Source: Amphiura filiformis | Taxonomy: Eukaryota > Echinodermata > Ophiuroidea > Amphilepidida > Amphiuridae | Reading direction: 5' to 3' | DNA: 64,000 nt | Assembly (NCBI RefSeq): GCF_039555335.1 | Contig: NC_092640.1 | Coordinates: forward strand, 38,980,295 to 39,044,294 | In this document: positions 11,810 through 22,159 of the stretch, piece by piece | Position numbering within the stretch: the stretch's first letter is position 1 | How the letters are laid out: the number at the start of each line of letters is the position of its first letter | Position numbers and translations under genes: made by a program | Notes under the pieces: generated by a model | Databases searched by the model: none | Seen by the model: the letters and a program-made list of their open reading frames with translations, nothing else | Told to the model about the DNA's origin: nothing

Positions 11810-12480
11810 GTATGTAGGTGGGATGAAAAGCCGACGATCAATTGAAAATTTTGACCTTTCGTATTGAAGATATGGATTTTTTTCCCAAAACACCAAAAAA
11901 AAATAGGTCTTTTTGGGGAAAAAATCCATGTCTTCAATATGAAAGGTCAAAATTTTTAATTGACCGTCGGCTTTTCCTCCCTGCTACATACACTTTAAGA
12001 ATATGTCATTAGATTTATATAATTTACTTCGAGGACTGTTATATATCAAAAATTTGAAAAATATCAAATTTTTATAATTTGTCATAAAATTTGTATTATA
12101 TTGTGATTTTCAAAAATGAAAATTATTTGATATCAGAAAGACATGCTTCGTATTCAGAATGCAATTCGATAGGTCTGAGGTGCTCTCATGTCCCACAAAA
12201 AATACTGTCGAAACGCAATAAACGCTCATTTTAGATCCCTTAAGTATAAATCATCAGATTTATAAAGTTTACTTCAAGTACCATGAGTACTGTTAAATAT
12301 CAAAAATATCAATTTTTAATGATTTGCCATAAAATGTGTATTAAATTGAAAATTTAAAAAAATCAAAATTATTTGATATCAGAATGACATTTTTCGTATT
12401 CAGAATGCAATTCGATATGTCTGATGTGCTCTAATGTCCCAAAATAAATACTGTCCAAACGTTCATACCCCAGCCCTTAA
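11810..12480 (+). mobile_element. TTAA-type palindromic element, rearranged copy
   Basis: It begins at TGTATGTAGGTGGGATG and has the palindromic core with GCCGACGATCAATTG and its mirror CAATTGACCGTCGGC. The right half ends at CCC-TTAA near 12236, and a second right half follows, ending at CCC-TTAA at 12480. The full-length relative is at 42257-42928. The head-to-tail right halves suggest unequal exchange or a nested insertion. Confidence 0.7.
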
Positions 12481-12483
12481 GGA

Positions 12484-12720
12484 ACCCATAAAAAGAAAAA
12501 AGAGACCTCAGAGGGCACGTAAAAAGCAAAGAAGAGATACCTTGGGCCTAATGGACAAGAAAAGAGACCTTTGGTGGCCCGTATATAGTAAAGCAAAGAA
12601 AATATGCCTTAATTACAAGGTATCTTTTCTTTACCATTTACGGGCCCCTGAGGTCCCTTATCTTTTCTTTTACTGCCACATAGTAAAGTATGTTTTCTTC
12701 ACTTTTTACGGACCCGGGGT
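12484..12720. repeat. ~37-bp subrepeat array, right part with an inverted segment
   Basis: Units of GCACGTAAAAAGCAAAGAA type continue to about 12600. From about 12618 the same unit runs in reverse (GGTATCTTTTCTTTACC, ATTTACGGGCCCC), which makes the array a foldback structure. Confidence 0.6.
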
Positions 12721-12779
12721 AACGCACCCCCCCACCCCCACCCCCCCACCCCTTGTCTGCGGCACTGGGCGTCTTTGAA

Positions 12780-13015
12780 ACAAAATGCTATAAGACTTAG
12801 GAAAACAGCACGGAAAGCCCCGCTCGCTGCACTCGCAATATAGGTAGGTCCTATCTAGACCTTTTAAAATTTGCAAATTGGGATCCCACAAATTTGACAT
12901 ATGCAAACTGGAGGGGGGGGGCAAGTGATTTGTGGCAGGCCGGGAGGGCAAGAGATTGTTGGTACGCTATTTGGAAATCCCCCATAGCCCAGCTCATAAT
13001 TATTGCACAGCCCCT
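12780..13015 (-). repeat. C-rich repeat, reverse copy
   Basis: It is related to 4640-4870 and 31600-31850: the mirror of the TACGGTTTTCCTAAG segment, the GGGATCCCA segment and an end at CATAATTATTGCACAGCCCC near 12995-13013. Confidence 0.6.
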
Positions 13016-13440
13016 GAAGTGAGGGAGATTGTCCAAAAAAAGGCCATAATACGGCTGCATAAATCGTTTTAGTACTTTGAGTATCCTGATATATTGGCTA
13101 AAATAAGAAATAAGAAATGCTGATCGACACATAGATAGGCCTAAAACTTTATCTTTTACCATACTTAGTGTATAAATTTATGCATAATGTTCATTAAACT
13201 TAGAGTAATTTTCTCGCATTTTTTAACACTAGCTTACGGCCTTTTCATGACAGATAAAACACGTTAATAGCCCTGAGAAACTGTAGAACTATGAGAAGAG
13301 AAAACGTGCAAACAAGACCTTCATGTTAACACTTTCTTTGCATAGTCTTTTTTTTAAATACATCCTTAAACATCATATTTTCAACTTGCTAAATAAAATC
13401 ATCATGAATAGGATTTATTTATGCAGTGAACAGTGAACTT
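13016..13440. other. No gene recognised
   Basis: AT-rich unique-looking sequence between two repeats. No supported frame, RNA gene or repeat was seen. Confidence 0.4.
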
Positions 13441-13442
13441 AA

Positions 13443-13911
13443 TATTGTTGCCTTGCGCATACCATGTCCCCAGACCGCGTACGCGTGCCAGATGAGCTCA
13501 ATACCGTTCAGTTGTTTACAAGTGTCCCAAACTCGATCTCCAGCGCAGCGCATCACATCATTTGAATTGAAACTGGGGCGGGGCTATCATATAATTGACA
13601 CCAGAATCACGGGCTTAGTTGAACGATTTTTTGGAAGTGAAATCTCTAACACTTCGGAACAGTCTCGGCGTGGGGAGCGGTCACTGAAATTTAGCGTTCA
13701 ATATAGGAGGTGTGATTAGTGTAGTGGCATCAATTTGTGTAGAAAGAGGAATTGGTTTTGGGCGCTGTGAATTGGTTTTGGGCGCTGTGTATTTAGAATC
13801 GGGGGGGGGGGTGAAGGACTATGGCATATTTTTATAGGCTATTATGTAGGCCTATCGTTCCATTATCCAGGCCGGACCGAACCGAGACTGTGGGACAGTC
13901 TACAAGGTAAC
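13443..13911 (+). repeat. Second copy of the 457-bp repeat body
   Basis: Nearly identical to 7601-8057; the main difference is a longer G run at about 13800-13811. It is followed by only the first 8 bases (AAGGTAAC) of the 69-bp flank seen on both sides of the first copy. Confidence 0.8.
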
Positions 13912-14218
13912 AAACCAGCTGACCTAAGATTATGGCTAACTTATCTTTTTTTAAATGTTTTTGCAAGCGGAGCAATCTGAGACCATTTAGATTAAAATCA
14001 GAGAATTTGCCAATTTTATACCCTGTGGAATCACCAGATTTTGACATTTGACCTTTCCCCTATAACTCAAGTACTGTACATCAAGGACAGAACAAACTAT
14101 ATTTTTTCTGAACCCTTTTGTGTGAGCTTTTGGGAGATGGATGCATGTGAAATGAATTCTGTTGCAATTAGTGGTGGGAGATTGCATATTTTGACTGGCC
14201 ATAATGTATAGCGATGTA

Positions 14219-14404
14219 ATGCGACTGGGTTGCATGATTAGCCAAAGGACGACCCGCAGGTCTTGATGCGACTGGGTTGCATGATTAGCCAAAGGACGAC
14301 CGCAGGTCTTAATGCGACTGGGTTGCATGATTAGCCAAAGGACGACCCGCAGGTCTTAATGCGACTGGGTTGCATAATTAGCCTAAGGACGACCCGCAGG
14401 TCTT
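14219..14404 (+). repeat. 47-bp tandem repeat, four units
   Basis: The unit starts ATGCGACTGGGTTGCATGAT and ends CCGCAGGTCTT, repeated four times with single-base differences. It lies just beyond the inferred 3' end of SRSF7-like copy A. The end of the unit resembles the single CACAGGTCTTATG sequence at the matching place downstream of copy B (about 33015), so it probably expanded locally. Confidence 0.85.
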
Positions 14405-14475
14405 GGGTCCTAAATCCACAAATACTCAATTGAAGAACTTGCACAACCAATAAAAGTTCCTTGAGCGCTCTAGCT

Positions 14476-14481
14476 TTTATT
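14476..14481 (-). terminator. Poly(A) signal AATAAA, copy A
   Basis: AATAAA on the minus strand with a GT-rich TTGGTTGTGC downstream. The same pair occurs at 33568-33573 for copy B, inside about 160 bp of sequence conserved between the copies, so this is the likely 3' end of the transcript. Confidence 0.6.
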
Positions 14482-15112
14482 TATGTTTGAACATGTACAT
14501 GTATAAGAAATTGGTAACATCACTTTTTTAACATCAACACACAACCATACTTAAATGGAATTATAAGTTCCACTCAACAATACCTGTAAAAAAATTGACT
14601 TTCAAAGAAAAAGTACAGAACAGCAAGAATAGAGTTTCTTCATGTCAATCATTATCTAATTTTAGTTAAGGTGGACACTACTAAAAAAGGATCGTAAATA
14701 TTTACTGTATTAGCATTTTCCAAATTTTTTGTTCCACTACCGATAACTTTAACACTTTATAAATCGGATGAGCGTCTCTATTCATTCATTAAATGTTCTG
14801 GCAACAGATTTATTTGTACTGAAGTCCCGAGCGTTCTTTGTCACTGAAAACACTTTAGTAGTCGGCACCATGAGAACAGAAAACAATTTGGTATTGTCAG
14901 GTTTTTTTTTAGATCCTTTCAAATTTTTGTATTATACAATAGTGCCTCCACTCTGCACTTATTACTATCCATTTCAGTTTAGAGAATACAAGTCTGTTAT
15001 TTTACACATTTTACTAAACAGTGACAGCATCTGAAAATTGATAATTCCATTTCTTTGGAGAATAATAATTATTTATAATCTTTGTGTCTTTGTAAATTTC
15101 AAAGTTAAGTTG

Positions 15113-15283
15113 CTTTATGCAAGCATCAATTTGAGGCTTGAACCTACCCACCTCAAGCCTCAGCATATTATCAATGTTGATTCAATGCCGATGATTGAGG
15201 TAAAACTCAATCATCAGCATCGAATCGATGTGTCGATGCTTGAGGTGGGTAGGTTCAAGCTTTAAATTGACACTTGCATAAAG
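15113..15283. mobile_element. Palindromic MITE in the 3' UTR of copy A only
   Basis: Arms of about 46 bp start CTTTATGCAAGCATCAATTT and end in its mirror CTTGCATAAAG, with AACCTACCCACCTCAAGC inside each arm. The matching site in copy B (near 34248, TAAAG then AAATCAACAATATTT) lacks it, so it inserted after the duplication. Confidence 0.8.
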
Positions 15284-15604
15284 AAATCAAAATTATTTGA
15301 GTCCTTACATACTTGCCTATCTGTAATACCAATTATCAATGTGGCAATACATCACTCTTCAGATAGTAATAATTTTGTACATTTCCTCACTTACTGAACG
15401 TATCACGCACGAGTACCAAAAACATTTATAAAACTAGTCCTGAAACAAACTGTTTACAACAAAGACGAAATAAAAATAGGCCCTGACGGCAAATACTAAT
15501 ATTTGGTTACAGCTGCGACACAAGTTCTATTCATATACCAACCGTTCCTCTGAAACGAGGAGGATGTTGCCGTATCAGTGTACCTTTTGTGCTATGCCAG
15601 TTGA

Positions 15605-15790
15605 CAAATCCATACACTCGTAACACCCCCTATGAAAAAACAATAACCTTAATCTCCAAAACAGGGAGTGTAAATTTCAAATGGGGTTACCTACATGGGC
15701 GACTCCATTTGAAATCTATAGACTATACCTTCGGATTAAGGTCATGTCTTCCATACGGGGTGTATTGATTTCAACTCGAATAGCCCATTA
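15605..15790. mobile_element. Inverted-repeat MITE, shared by both paralogues
   Basis: The core GGGAGTGTAAATTTCAAATG pairs with CATTTGAAATCTA and ACGGGGTGTATTGATTTCAA. The same element is at 34548-34740 at the matching position of the copy B 3' UTR, so it predates the gene duplication. A partial relative is at 57720-57830. Confidence 0.7.
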
Positions 15791-16204
15791 TACATTTATT
15801 TTATTCTACGGATAGTTTTATCAAGTGAATAGATAGTGAGAGTTATTTTCATGGCATGAAAGTTTTGAAACTAACTTCATTAGTGGCATTGTCTTTTTAA
15901 AGACAATGATTGTTTTAATACCCTTCAAACCATCCAATGCGCACACAGCCTTTTCTTAGGAGCTCACCATTACCAATGAATATAAATAGCAAATAAAATG
16001 AAAAAGTGTACATAAACTGTTACAATGAATGCTAGATTAAACACTATCTGTGACCATTCACATCAAAACATGGCATATTGTGATGTCTTTGAAAATATTT
16101 ACGGTTTTGTTAGCTTGTTCACTTTAAAAATATTTATTTAAGCCTCGTACATCACTGTTGCACAATGTAGATTATATTTTATGTAACAAAACTGTATACT
16201 GCAA

Positions 16205-16399
16205 AGGAGAGTTGGGTTAGTTGGCACATCTGCATTTCTGACACAGCTATAGTTAATTTTATAATTTTTGTGAAATACTGACATACTTCATAAAATTAAT
16301 ACCGGTGTCAGAATCCCTTCAACAAAATTAACTACTGCATCTGAAAATATCCATGTTCCAACAAACTTCGGGGATTGGGCAACTGAACCAACTCTCCCC
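16205..16399. mobile_element. MITE with GGAGAGTTGGGTTAGTTG ends
   Basis: The left end GGAGAGTTGGGTTAGTTGGC and the right end CAACTGAACCAACTCTCC are inverted copies about 195 bp apart, within the 3' UTR of copy A. Confidence 0.55.
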
Positions 16400-17081
16400 T
16401 ACTTTTGTACAAATTTGCTATGTGCGTTTCTGACAACTTATGTCGTAATGTGACCCACACGTTCGCTTCTTTCAAAATACTTGCGAAATATGACAAAAAG
16501 TGTAATTCACCTGGTTTTAAAAATGAATCTCAATTTCCCCAATTTCATTTCACCAAATGCTTCACTATAGGGGGAGGGGGTATTTTACAAAAGATGACCA
16601 AAATATTTGAAAAGAACATTTACAAACTTTCAGAATGCATCATGTATGGAGAGGTTGCAATGCACTTTCTAAATGAAATACTTTTTTTTATATAACCTTG
16701 TACAGATGATAATATAACAAAAATGAACATTATGCTTTTGCCTCGCATAAATGTCTCGGCCCACAGTGAATCTCATTTAAGTTTGGTGGACATTAATACT
16801 GTTAATAACTAATAAACTACAAAACCCCAAAAAATATACACCCCCTGGTTTTGACATGATTTTTTTTTTGGTGAAAAATGATAACATAAATACTGTACAT
16901 GAAACTAAATTAGGCAGATGTCATAGTTCTTTCACTTGTCAGTCTTAGTACATTGATTTTTGATTTCCAAATACAAACATTTTTTTTATAGTTTTTTTTT
17001 AGTTTTACAAACTTTCACCCACATTTAGCTTCACACAGTTTGGACCACGTCTTGTGTACTGAATGGCGATCAGCATCTTCT

Positions 17082-17100
17082 TTAGTCCTTTGGAGAAGGG
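17082..17100 (-). CDS. Copy A terminal coding exon (ancestral frame)
   Basis: The acceptor TTTCAG precedes CCCTTCTCC. In the ancestral frame it encodes the tail S-PSPKD and then TAA. Copy B ends PSPKN-stop at the same position. In the shifted frame of copy A it would be read 67 bases further, to a TGA at 17015-17017. Confidence 0.65.
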
Positions 17101-17207
17101 CTGAAACATAAAATAAGAGGAATAATTAGAGACATGGGATTAATGGGAAACAATCAAGAGCTTTTCTACCAGGACTCAGTTTGATATAAAATTGGACCGA
17201 TTGCGCC

Positions 17208-17330
17208 CGTATTTATTGGTTGAGCTATTTTAAAACTAATAGTGAGACCAATAAATATTGGGCGTAAAGCATCAGATTTTATCTTTATGTGTTGGATCCA
17301 ATATTTTCACACACTTGGATTCATCAAAAT
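17208..17330 (+). repeat. Dispersed repeat with the empty site of a hAT-type MITE
   Basis: ATATTGGGCGTAAAGCATC here has a single GCGTAAAG. The related repeat at 21778-22155 carries a 217-bp MITE flanked by two copies of GCGTAAAG at exactly this point. Both share GTGTTGGATCCAATATTTT downstream. Confidence 0.75.
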
Positions 17331-17800
17331 TTAATAATGGGAAAAAGTGAGTCCTGGTCCTCCTGATTTTTTGATTTTTTTATTTCAAGACAAATCAAGG
17401 CATAAATAGCTGTTATCATTACGGTATAGCCGACAGGTTAGCCCCTAGACAGCTGTTAACCTACTTTTTCCCGTTTCTGGAATGTGAGGCAGGAGTGCAT
17501 TCCATGTGCAGGCTGTCGATGGAACGAAGGACTTAAAGTTACCTCCCACAGTGAAGGATAGGGTGTATGTACTGGATAAATGTGTACATGCCTAAGTTGA
17601 CATTGTGGGTTTCCATGTCCAGCCAAACTGATCACATGGGGAACTGATGTAGAGCTTACCCTAGTGCATTCATTGTCCTAGGACGGTATAATTAATTATG
17701 CAATACTTCCGTGCCATACCTGGCAATCTCTGGACAATTTTCCGTTTATCCAATGGCAAACTAGGTGAAAATCATGTTTATAAACTTGCGGTCATATATA

Positions 17801-18068
17801 TGTGACCTGCTACCACGAAATGAGCGTGAAGTCACAAGTTATTAGTCTGTACCAGTGTAGATTTGAAACATCCTTATTGCTGGCTACTGACTCAATGTTC
17901 TTGGTTTGTTACGCACCTGTACAAGCCAGTATTATGTCCTTCTTGAATGGGCCATAATATTGGCTTGAACAGGTGCATGTGAAACACAGAGAACGCCAAC
18001 GCAGCAGCCAGGACATCTCAAAACTACCAACTTGTGACTTTACGCTTATTTCATGGTAGCAGGTCACA
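17801..18068. mobile_element. Mariner-type MITE in the last intron of copy A
   Basis: Inverted ends TGTGACCTGCTACCACGAAA and its mirror TTTCATGGTAGCAGGTCACA are flanked by TA on both sides, with arms of about 42 bp. The core has a second inverted pair (CACCTGTACAAGCCA and TTGGCTTGAACAGGTG). TA duplication and this arm layout fit a Tc1/mariner-type MITE. Confidence 0.8.
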
Positions 18069-18277
18069 TATGCTTGATAAAATCTCAAAAAGTCAATTGT
18101 CCCATCATTCGGCATATTCTTCTCTTTCACCAAACATTTCCAGATTCACAGAATTAATTGCATGTTTGTTTGACATTTTCATGTTTTTGCGCGCTCTGAG
18201 TTACTCAGAAGATTTTGCGCCTTATAAGAACCACCCATGTATTATTATTACGATATCATTTTAAAAATAATACTAAC

Positions 18278-18343
18278 CTGCGACTTCTGGTGTAGCGACG
18301 GTTGCGTCTCGGTGAGTTGGAGCGAGAACGGGACCTAGAACGG
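18278..18343 (-). CDS. Copy A RS-domain exon
   Basis: 66 bp between the acceptor CTTTGTAG and the donor CAG|GTTAGT. In the ancestral frame it encodes alternating Arg-Ser followed by NSPRRNRRYTRSR. It is 6 bp shorter than the copy B exon. Because exon 2 of copy A is frameshifted, this exon would be read in another frame and would lose its RS character. Confidence 0.75.
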
Positions 18344-18813
18344 CTACAAAGAGGAGCAGATAAACCAAAATGAAACGTGTTAATTTAAAAATAACAACAG
18401 CTCCACAATAAATAGTAAGATGTGCACATACCATATCAAATGTCAATTTCTGGTGACAAGAACAAACGAAAATGGGTTTACTCGAGCTCAGAAAAAGATC
18501 CAACATGTCAACTATTTGTGTTGTTTTATCACCTCCTTTTCATAACATTATAATAGAGCAAACTAAATGGAGCAAAGACAAGGACAACCTATCCTTTCTT
18601 CTGCTTTAAAAATCTCTCGATGTGTGCTTTGCATTTTACTCGCACTTTGAGGCAACAGGTCAACCTACTCATGCACACAGATTTTACTAAATTGTTGTTT
18701 TTGGAAATTGATGTTTGGTCATATTCTTTTTTTTTTCTTCTGTTTTTCAAGGAAGCTACTTTTAAAATCAACCAGAAAATAACAACCTTATTGTGTCATT
18801 TTCACACACTTAC

Positions 18814-19302
18814 CCTGCAAAATGAACATTTCTCTGTTAAAATACGAAACATGTGAACTCTTAAACTGGCACGTGCTTTGATAGACGGACGGTACAGGGC
18901 ACTCCCACCATCAATGAAATGATGAACCGTAAACTCGCCGAAAACCAAACACCAAGAAATATATCTGAATGCCTTGCGCTCTCATCACCGAAGGGCGATG
19001 ATCGAAAACCAACTTTGCAAAATGTGCACGCCTGATGGTGACTTTAGAAGCTTTTTGTAAGAAATTTGTGGTTTGGAAAGAGATAGACGGACACCTGACG
19101 CTAGGTCCTCATAGGGCAGAAGAAACTATAGCTATGCAAAACCTGAAGCCATGTGCAGGTCTTGTGATCACACAATGCTAAACTTATGATGATCACATGC
19201 TAGACACGTGACGCTATAATAGCACATGCTGACTGACTGATATGATATTGTAGGGAGAAGACCCGAGGAACATAACCGCAGACTTATCCAAAATCAAAGA
19301 CC
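18814..19302 (-). promoter_or_regulatory. Poison cassette exon of copy A
   Basis: A 489-bp block in the intron between the zinc-knuckle and RS exons. The acceptor is CCTAATTTTCAG|GGTCTTTG and the donor GCAGG|GTAAGTGTG. Joined to the upstream exon in the ancestral frame, it reads six sense codons and then TAA. It is about 90% identical to 38260-38733 while most of the surrounding intron is not alignable. Length (489 bp), position and early stop match the poison exons of vertebrate SRSF3/SRSF7, whose inclusion sends the mRNA to nonsense-mediated decay when SR protein is in excess. Inclusion here is predicted, not shown. Confidence 0.8.
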
Positions 19303-19576
19303 CTGAAAATTAGGAATAAAAACATTATTGTGGTAATTGGGAGTTGTAAAAACACTTTCTTCATAAGCCTTTTAAAAACCTGTTTTGCACTAAGGTGCTA
19401 AACACTCCAAATCTGGATGTTGGTATAAATCCCCTGGAAATATTTTGCTTTGTAATGAGGAGGAAACTATATTATTAAAAAAATTAAATCATGGAATAAT
19501 TAACAACATAATGGCTACTGACCTGATACCCCATCATCCTATAATGCACAAAACTACATTGTACTCTGAGAGTTCA

Positions 19577-19905
19577 TATGGAATCACATTAAGGCTATAA
19601 GGGCCATCAATATATCGACAATTTTTAATCAATATATCGACTATCCAAAATGATTGATATCACTTTCTGAAGAAAATCGATATATCCAAGTTATTAGATT
19701 GCTGAAAGTGCATATACAGTGTAGTTGACTAATATAACGGAATCACATTTATAGGCTATAAGGACCATCGATATGTATATGTATCGATAATAATCAATAA
19801 ATCGACTCTCCAATAATATCAATATATCACTTTCTAAAGAAAACTAAAATCCAAGTTATTAGATTGCTGACAGCGCATACAGTGTAGTTAACTAATCACC
19901 TAATT
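19577..19905 (-). repeat. ~160-bp tandem duplication in a copy A intron
   Basis: Two units, each from GGAATCACATT-AGGCTATAA through ATCGATATAT-rich sequence to CCAAGTTATTAGATTGCTGA. The copy B intron has no such sequence. ATCGATAT motifs are frequent within each unit. Confidence 0.75.
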
Positions 19906-20796
19906 CATATTTCTCAAAATACCTTTGTGTTGTGCATGATTAAAGGATGGGATATGGTCTGAAATTTGATGACATAATATGTATGTAGTGCAATAATTTT
20001 TGCTGTGCTAAATCTGACAGTGCAAGTGAATATTCCTGGCAATGAGAAGAACAAATTTGAATCAATATTGTTGATACATTTGAAACATTTTCTCTGGAAA
20101 AATAAATGTTTGGTCAGAGTTTCCCAACAATTGTAACTCAGACCCCACCCCCTCCCCCCCCACCAAAAAAATATTGCCAGGCTTCTACTTCAGATTACTG
20201 GCATTGCTTATCATGTAAAATAAATCACTTGAAAAGATAAAAAAACTGCAACTTGGTTATAGAAGGGGTGGCAATGGTGGATGCAATCACTGACCAATCA
20301 GAGGGAATTTGATACCTCTCATATAGGGAAGATTAAGCTGCTTTAGGAACCAATTCGAATCAATCTAGATACAGATTTCTTGAGTGCACAACAGCTACTC
20401 AGGGGTATATAAATTTAATAATTCCCTACTCTTTGCTTGGGATGGAAAAAATGGGAAGTTATGGAGGACGATAAAAGCCCTGAATTTAAAATATAAATTA
20501 AGGTATGGGAAAAAATAAGCCCTTCTGTAAAAGTAATAATATTTTTATACATAGTATGTATACCCTGTGGACAAGGTGCATGCAGCTAACATCCAAAACT
20601 TGTTAATTTAACATTGATAAGGTCTCTGGATCTGCTTGGCTTGGTAATGTACAAAGCATGTGCAACATATCCCCCAGACTGAATTACATAAAGTATATTT
20701 TCTATGGTTATAACAATCCCACAAAAGAAGTCCTGCATTTCCTTCAAGGTTTTAAACCAACATTAGATAAATGCACGAACACATATTAAGCTGTAC

Positions 20797-21110
20797 CTTC
20801 TTCTGCTGCTGCTGTAACTGCTGCTGTATCTACCACCACCACCACCACCACCATTCCTTGAACCCTCTCCATCACCCGGTCCGCGTCCATGTTTACAGCC
20901 ACGTGCAAAGTGTCCACGCTCTCCGCATGCGTAGCAACTCTCGTTCGTCTGTCACGCAGGGGCCTCGGCCGTATCCGCCGCCACCACCACCATAGCCACC
21001 CCCTCCCTAGCCGCCACCACCACCGTAGCCGCCGCCACCACCACGGCCGCCACCCCTTCGTCAGTCCACTGGCAATTTCAACTTTGACCTCTTTGCCACC
21101 GCAGAGACGT
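20797..21110 (-). CDS. Copy A exon 2: end of RRM, Gly linker, zinc knuckle; broken frame
   Basis: The acceptor TTCCTACAG and donor AAG|GTACAG match copy B (20797-21110 is 314 bp; copy B has 288). The first 16 residues after the junction ([15 protein letters not shown] region) are normal. Compared with copy B there is an extra base at about 21063, a TAG in the ancestral frame near 21008, and single bases missing near 20960 and 20945. The CX2CX4HX4C knuckle ([15 protein letters not shown]) is still encoded around 20900-20940, but in a frame not joined to the RRM. Confidence 0.65.
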
Positions 21111-21464
21111 CTGTAGGAATGCAGATACAAAACAAAATTTGGGAATAAATAATGAATGTGTGACATTGAACAGTGATTTGGCTTTTAAAAAAATGTTTGA
21201 TTGGCATATTTAAATTAGATTTGTACAAAACACTTGCATGCAAGCCCAAATTGAGATTTTTTCATGTATGTACTTATTAAAATGTTTCTTTTACTTGAAA
21301 ATGACAAAAATATTTAAGTATCCACTCCTGCAATTTTTTCTTGATTAAAAAAATTACCCAATGTCACATTTTTAATGTTAAGTAGCCTAGGTCAGCACAC
21401 TGATTGAAGTAAGACTAAATTTCACATGCACTGAACCTTCAATGAACAATGAAAATTTACTTAC

Positions 21465-21694
21465 GTTCCATCCAGTTCTTTGACTGCATCTTTAGCATCT
21501 CTGGAGTCTTCAAATTCGATGAAAGCAAAACCTGGTGGATTCCTTGCTACCCAGACGCTCCTCAGACGACCATAGTGATTGAAGGCATCTTCAAGTTCTT
21601 CTTTCCTTGCATTTTCTGGGAGATCTCCTACGTACACCTTGCAGTCTCTGTCATAACCTCCTCCTCCTCCTCTACTACTAGACGAATAAGACAT
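21465..21694 (-). CDS. Copy A exon 1: RRM N-terminal part
   Basis: It starts at the ATG in CAAGATGTC and encodes [18 protein letters not shown] followed by RNP2 VYVGDL and RNP1 GFAFIEFE, ending LDG-T at the donor AAC|GTAAGT. The RRM is intact and very close to copy B; the Ser/Gly insert near the N-terminus is specific to this copy. A likely 5' UTR acceptor (AATTCTAG) lies at 21737, so the exon probably starts there and a non-coding first exon lies upstream. Confidence 0.85.
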
Positions 21695-21777
21695 CTTGGA
21701 ATTCTGTTGTGGTAATGTGGTCCTTTCTAAAAGATTCTAGAATTAAAAAAAAAGGCATCCAAAGATCTGGTGAGCAC

Positions 21778-22155
21778 ATATTTATTGGTCGAGCTATGAG
21801 TATTGGATGACGTAGTCAAGTCCCAATATTTTCAAACTCATAGCAAGACCAATACATGTAAATATTGGGCGTAAAGCAGTGTTCGAAATAAGCACTTATC
21901 CTCTTGTCCAAAAATCACTGGGGACAACCATATATTGAGCTTTGTACTTATCCCCTGGACAACTTCTATATTCTACCTTCAAAAGTATGACACATTTTGG
22001 GGACAACCAAAATGTATTGAGGACAAGCAGAATTCATGCTTTAGTTATCCTCTGTATATTGGATAACCTCCATATTTTCCTTATTTCTGCATGGCGTAAA
22101 GCATCCAATTTTATCGTAGATTACAAAATGCATGTGTTGGATCCAATATTTTAAT
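21778..22155 (+). repeat. Dispersed repeat interrupted by a MITE
   Basis: Related to 17208-17330 on both sides of the inserted element: a TATTTATTGGTCGAGCTAT segment on the left and GTGTTGGATCCAATATTTT on the right. Confidence 0.65.
21877..22093. mobile_element. hAT-type MITE (CAGTGTTCGAAATAAG family)
   Basis: The left end is CAGTGTTCGAAATAAG, and the right end is a decayed mirror near CCTTATTTCTGCATG. A perfect 8-bp duplication GCGTAAAG flanks it (21869-21876, 22094-22101), and the uninterrupted target exists at 17262-17270. The interior (ACTTATCC, GGGGACAACC, TCCCCTGGACAAC) is shared with 46001-46219. Confidence 0.85.
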
Positions 22156-22159
22156 TTTT

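Larger units (their letters stand above)
10822..12767. mobile_element. hAT-like composite foldback element
   Basis: The left end CAGTGCCGCCGAGAG and the right end (mirror of CAGTGCCGCAGACAAG) are flanked by 8-bp sequences GACGTCTT and GGCGTCTT (7 of 8 match). The interior carries GGCCCGTAAA-type subrepeats in opposite orientations and is interrupted by a second, palindromic element at 11810-12480. No transposase is present. Confidence 0.6.
14450..17081 (-). other. 3' UTR of SRSF7-like copy A
   Basis: Sequence downstream of the ancestral stop codon is homologous in patches to 33540-36490 downstream of copy B. Examples are the TTGACATGATTTT segment at 16850/36253, AAACTAAATTAGG at 16900/36301, the GAGTACCAAAAAC-TTTATAAAA segment at 15410/34385 and the AATAAA region. 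Parallel conservation of 2.6 kb in the same order supports a long terminal exon. It holds several MITEs, listed separately. Confidence 0.6.
17082..21694 (-). pseudogene. SRSF7-like splicing factor, copy A, frameshifted
   Basis: Coding exons are 21694-21465, 21110-20797, 18343-18278 and 17100-17082, with the same junctions and phases as copy B. Exon 1 encodes an intact RRM N-terminal part with an added Ser/Gly-rich start. Exon 2 is 314 bp, not a multiple of 3, and has three single-base indels plus a TAG in the ancestral frame. The frame actually read stays open but replaces the glycine linker with a Trp/Arg-rich stretch and loses the CCHC knuckle and RS tail. It would then run to a stop at 17015, giving about 231 residues. 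All indels are in GC-rich low-complexity sequence, so assembly error is possible. The poison exon is fully conserved. Confidence 0.6.

Noticed and set aside
20786..21166. 126-codon Trp/Arg/Val-rich frame as a separate gene
   Set aside because: It is the shifted frame of exon 2 of SRSF7-like copy A read through both splice sites.
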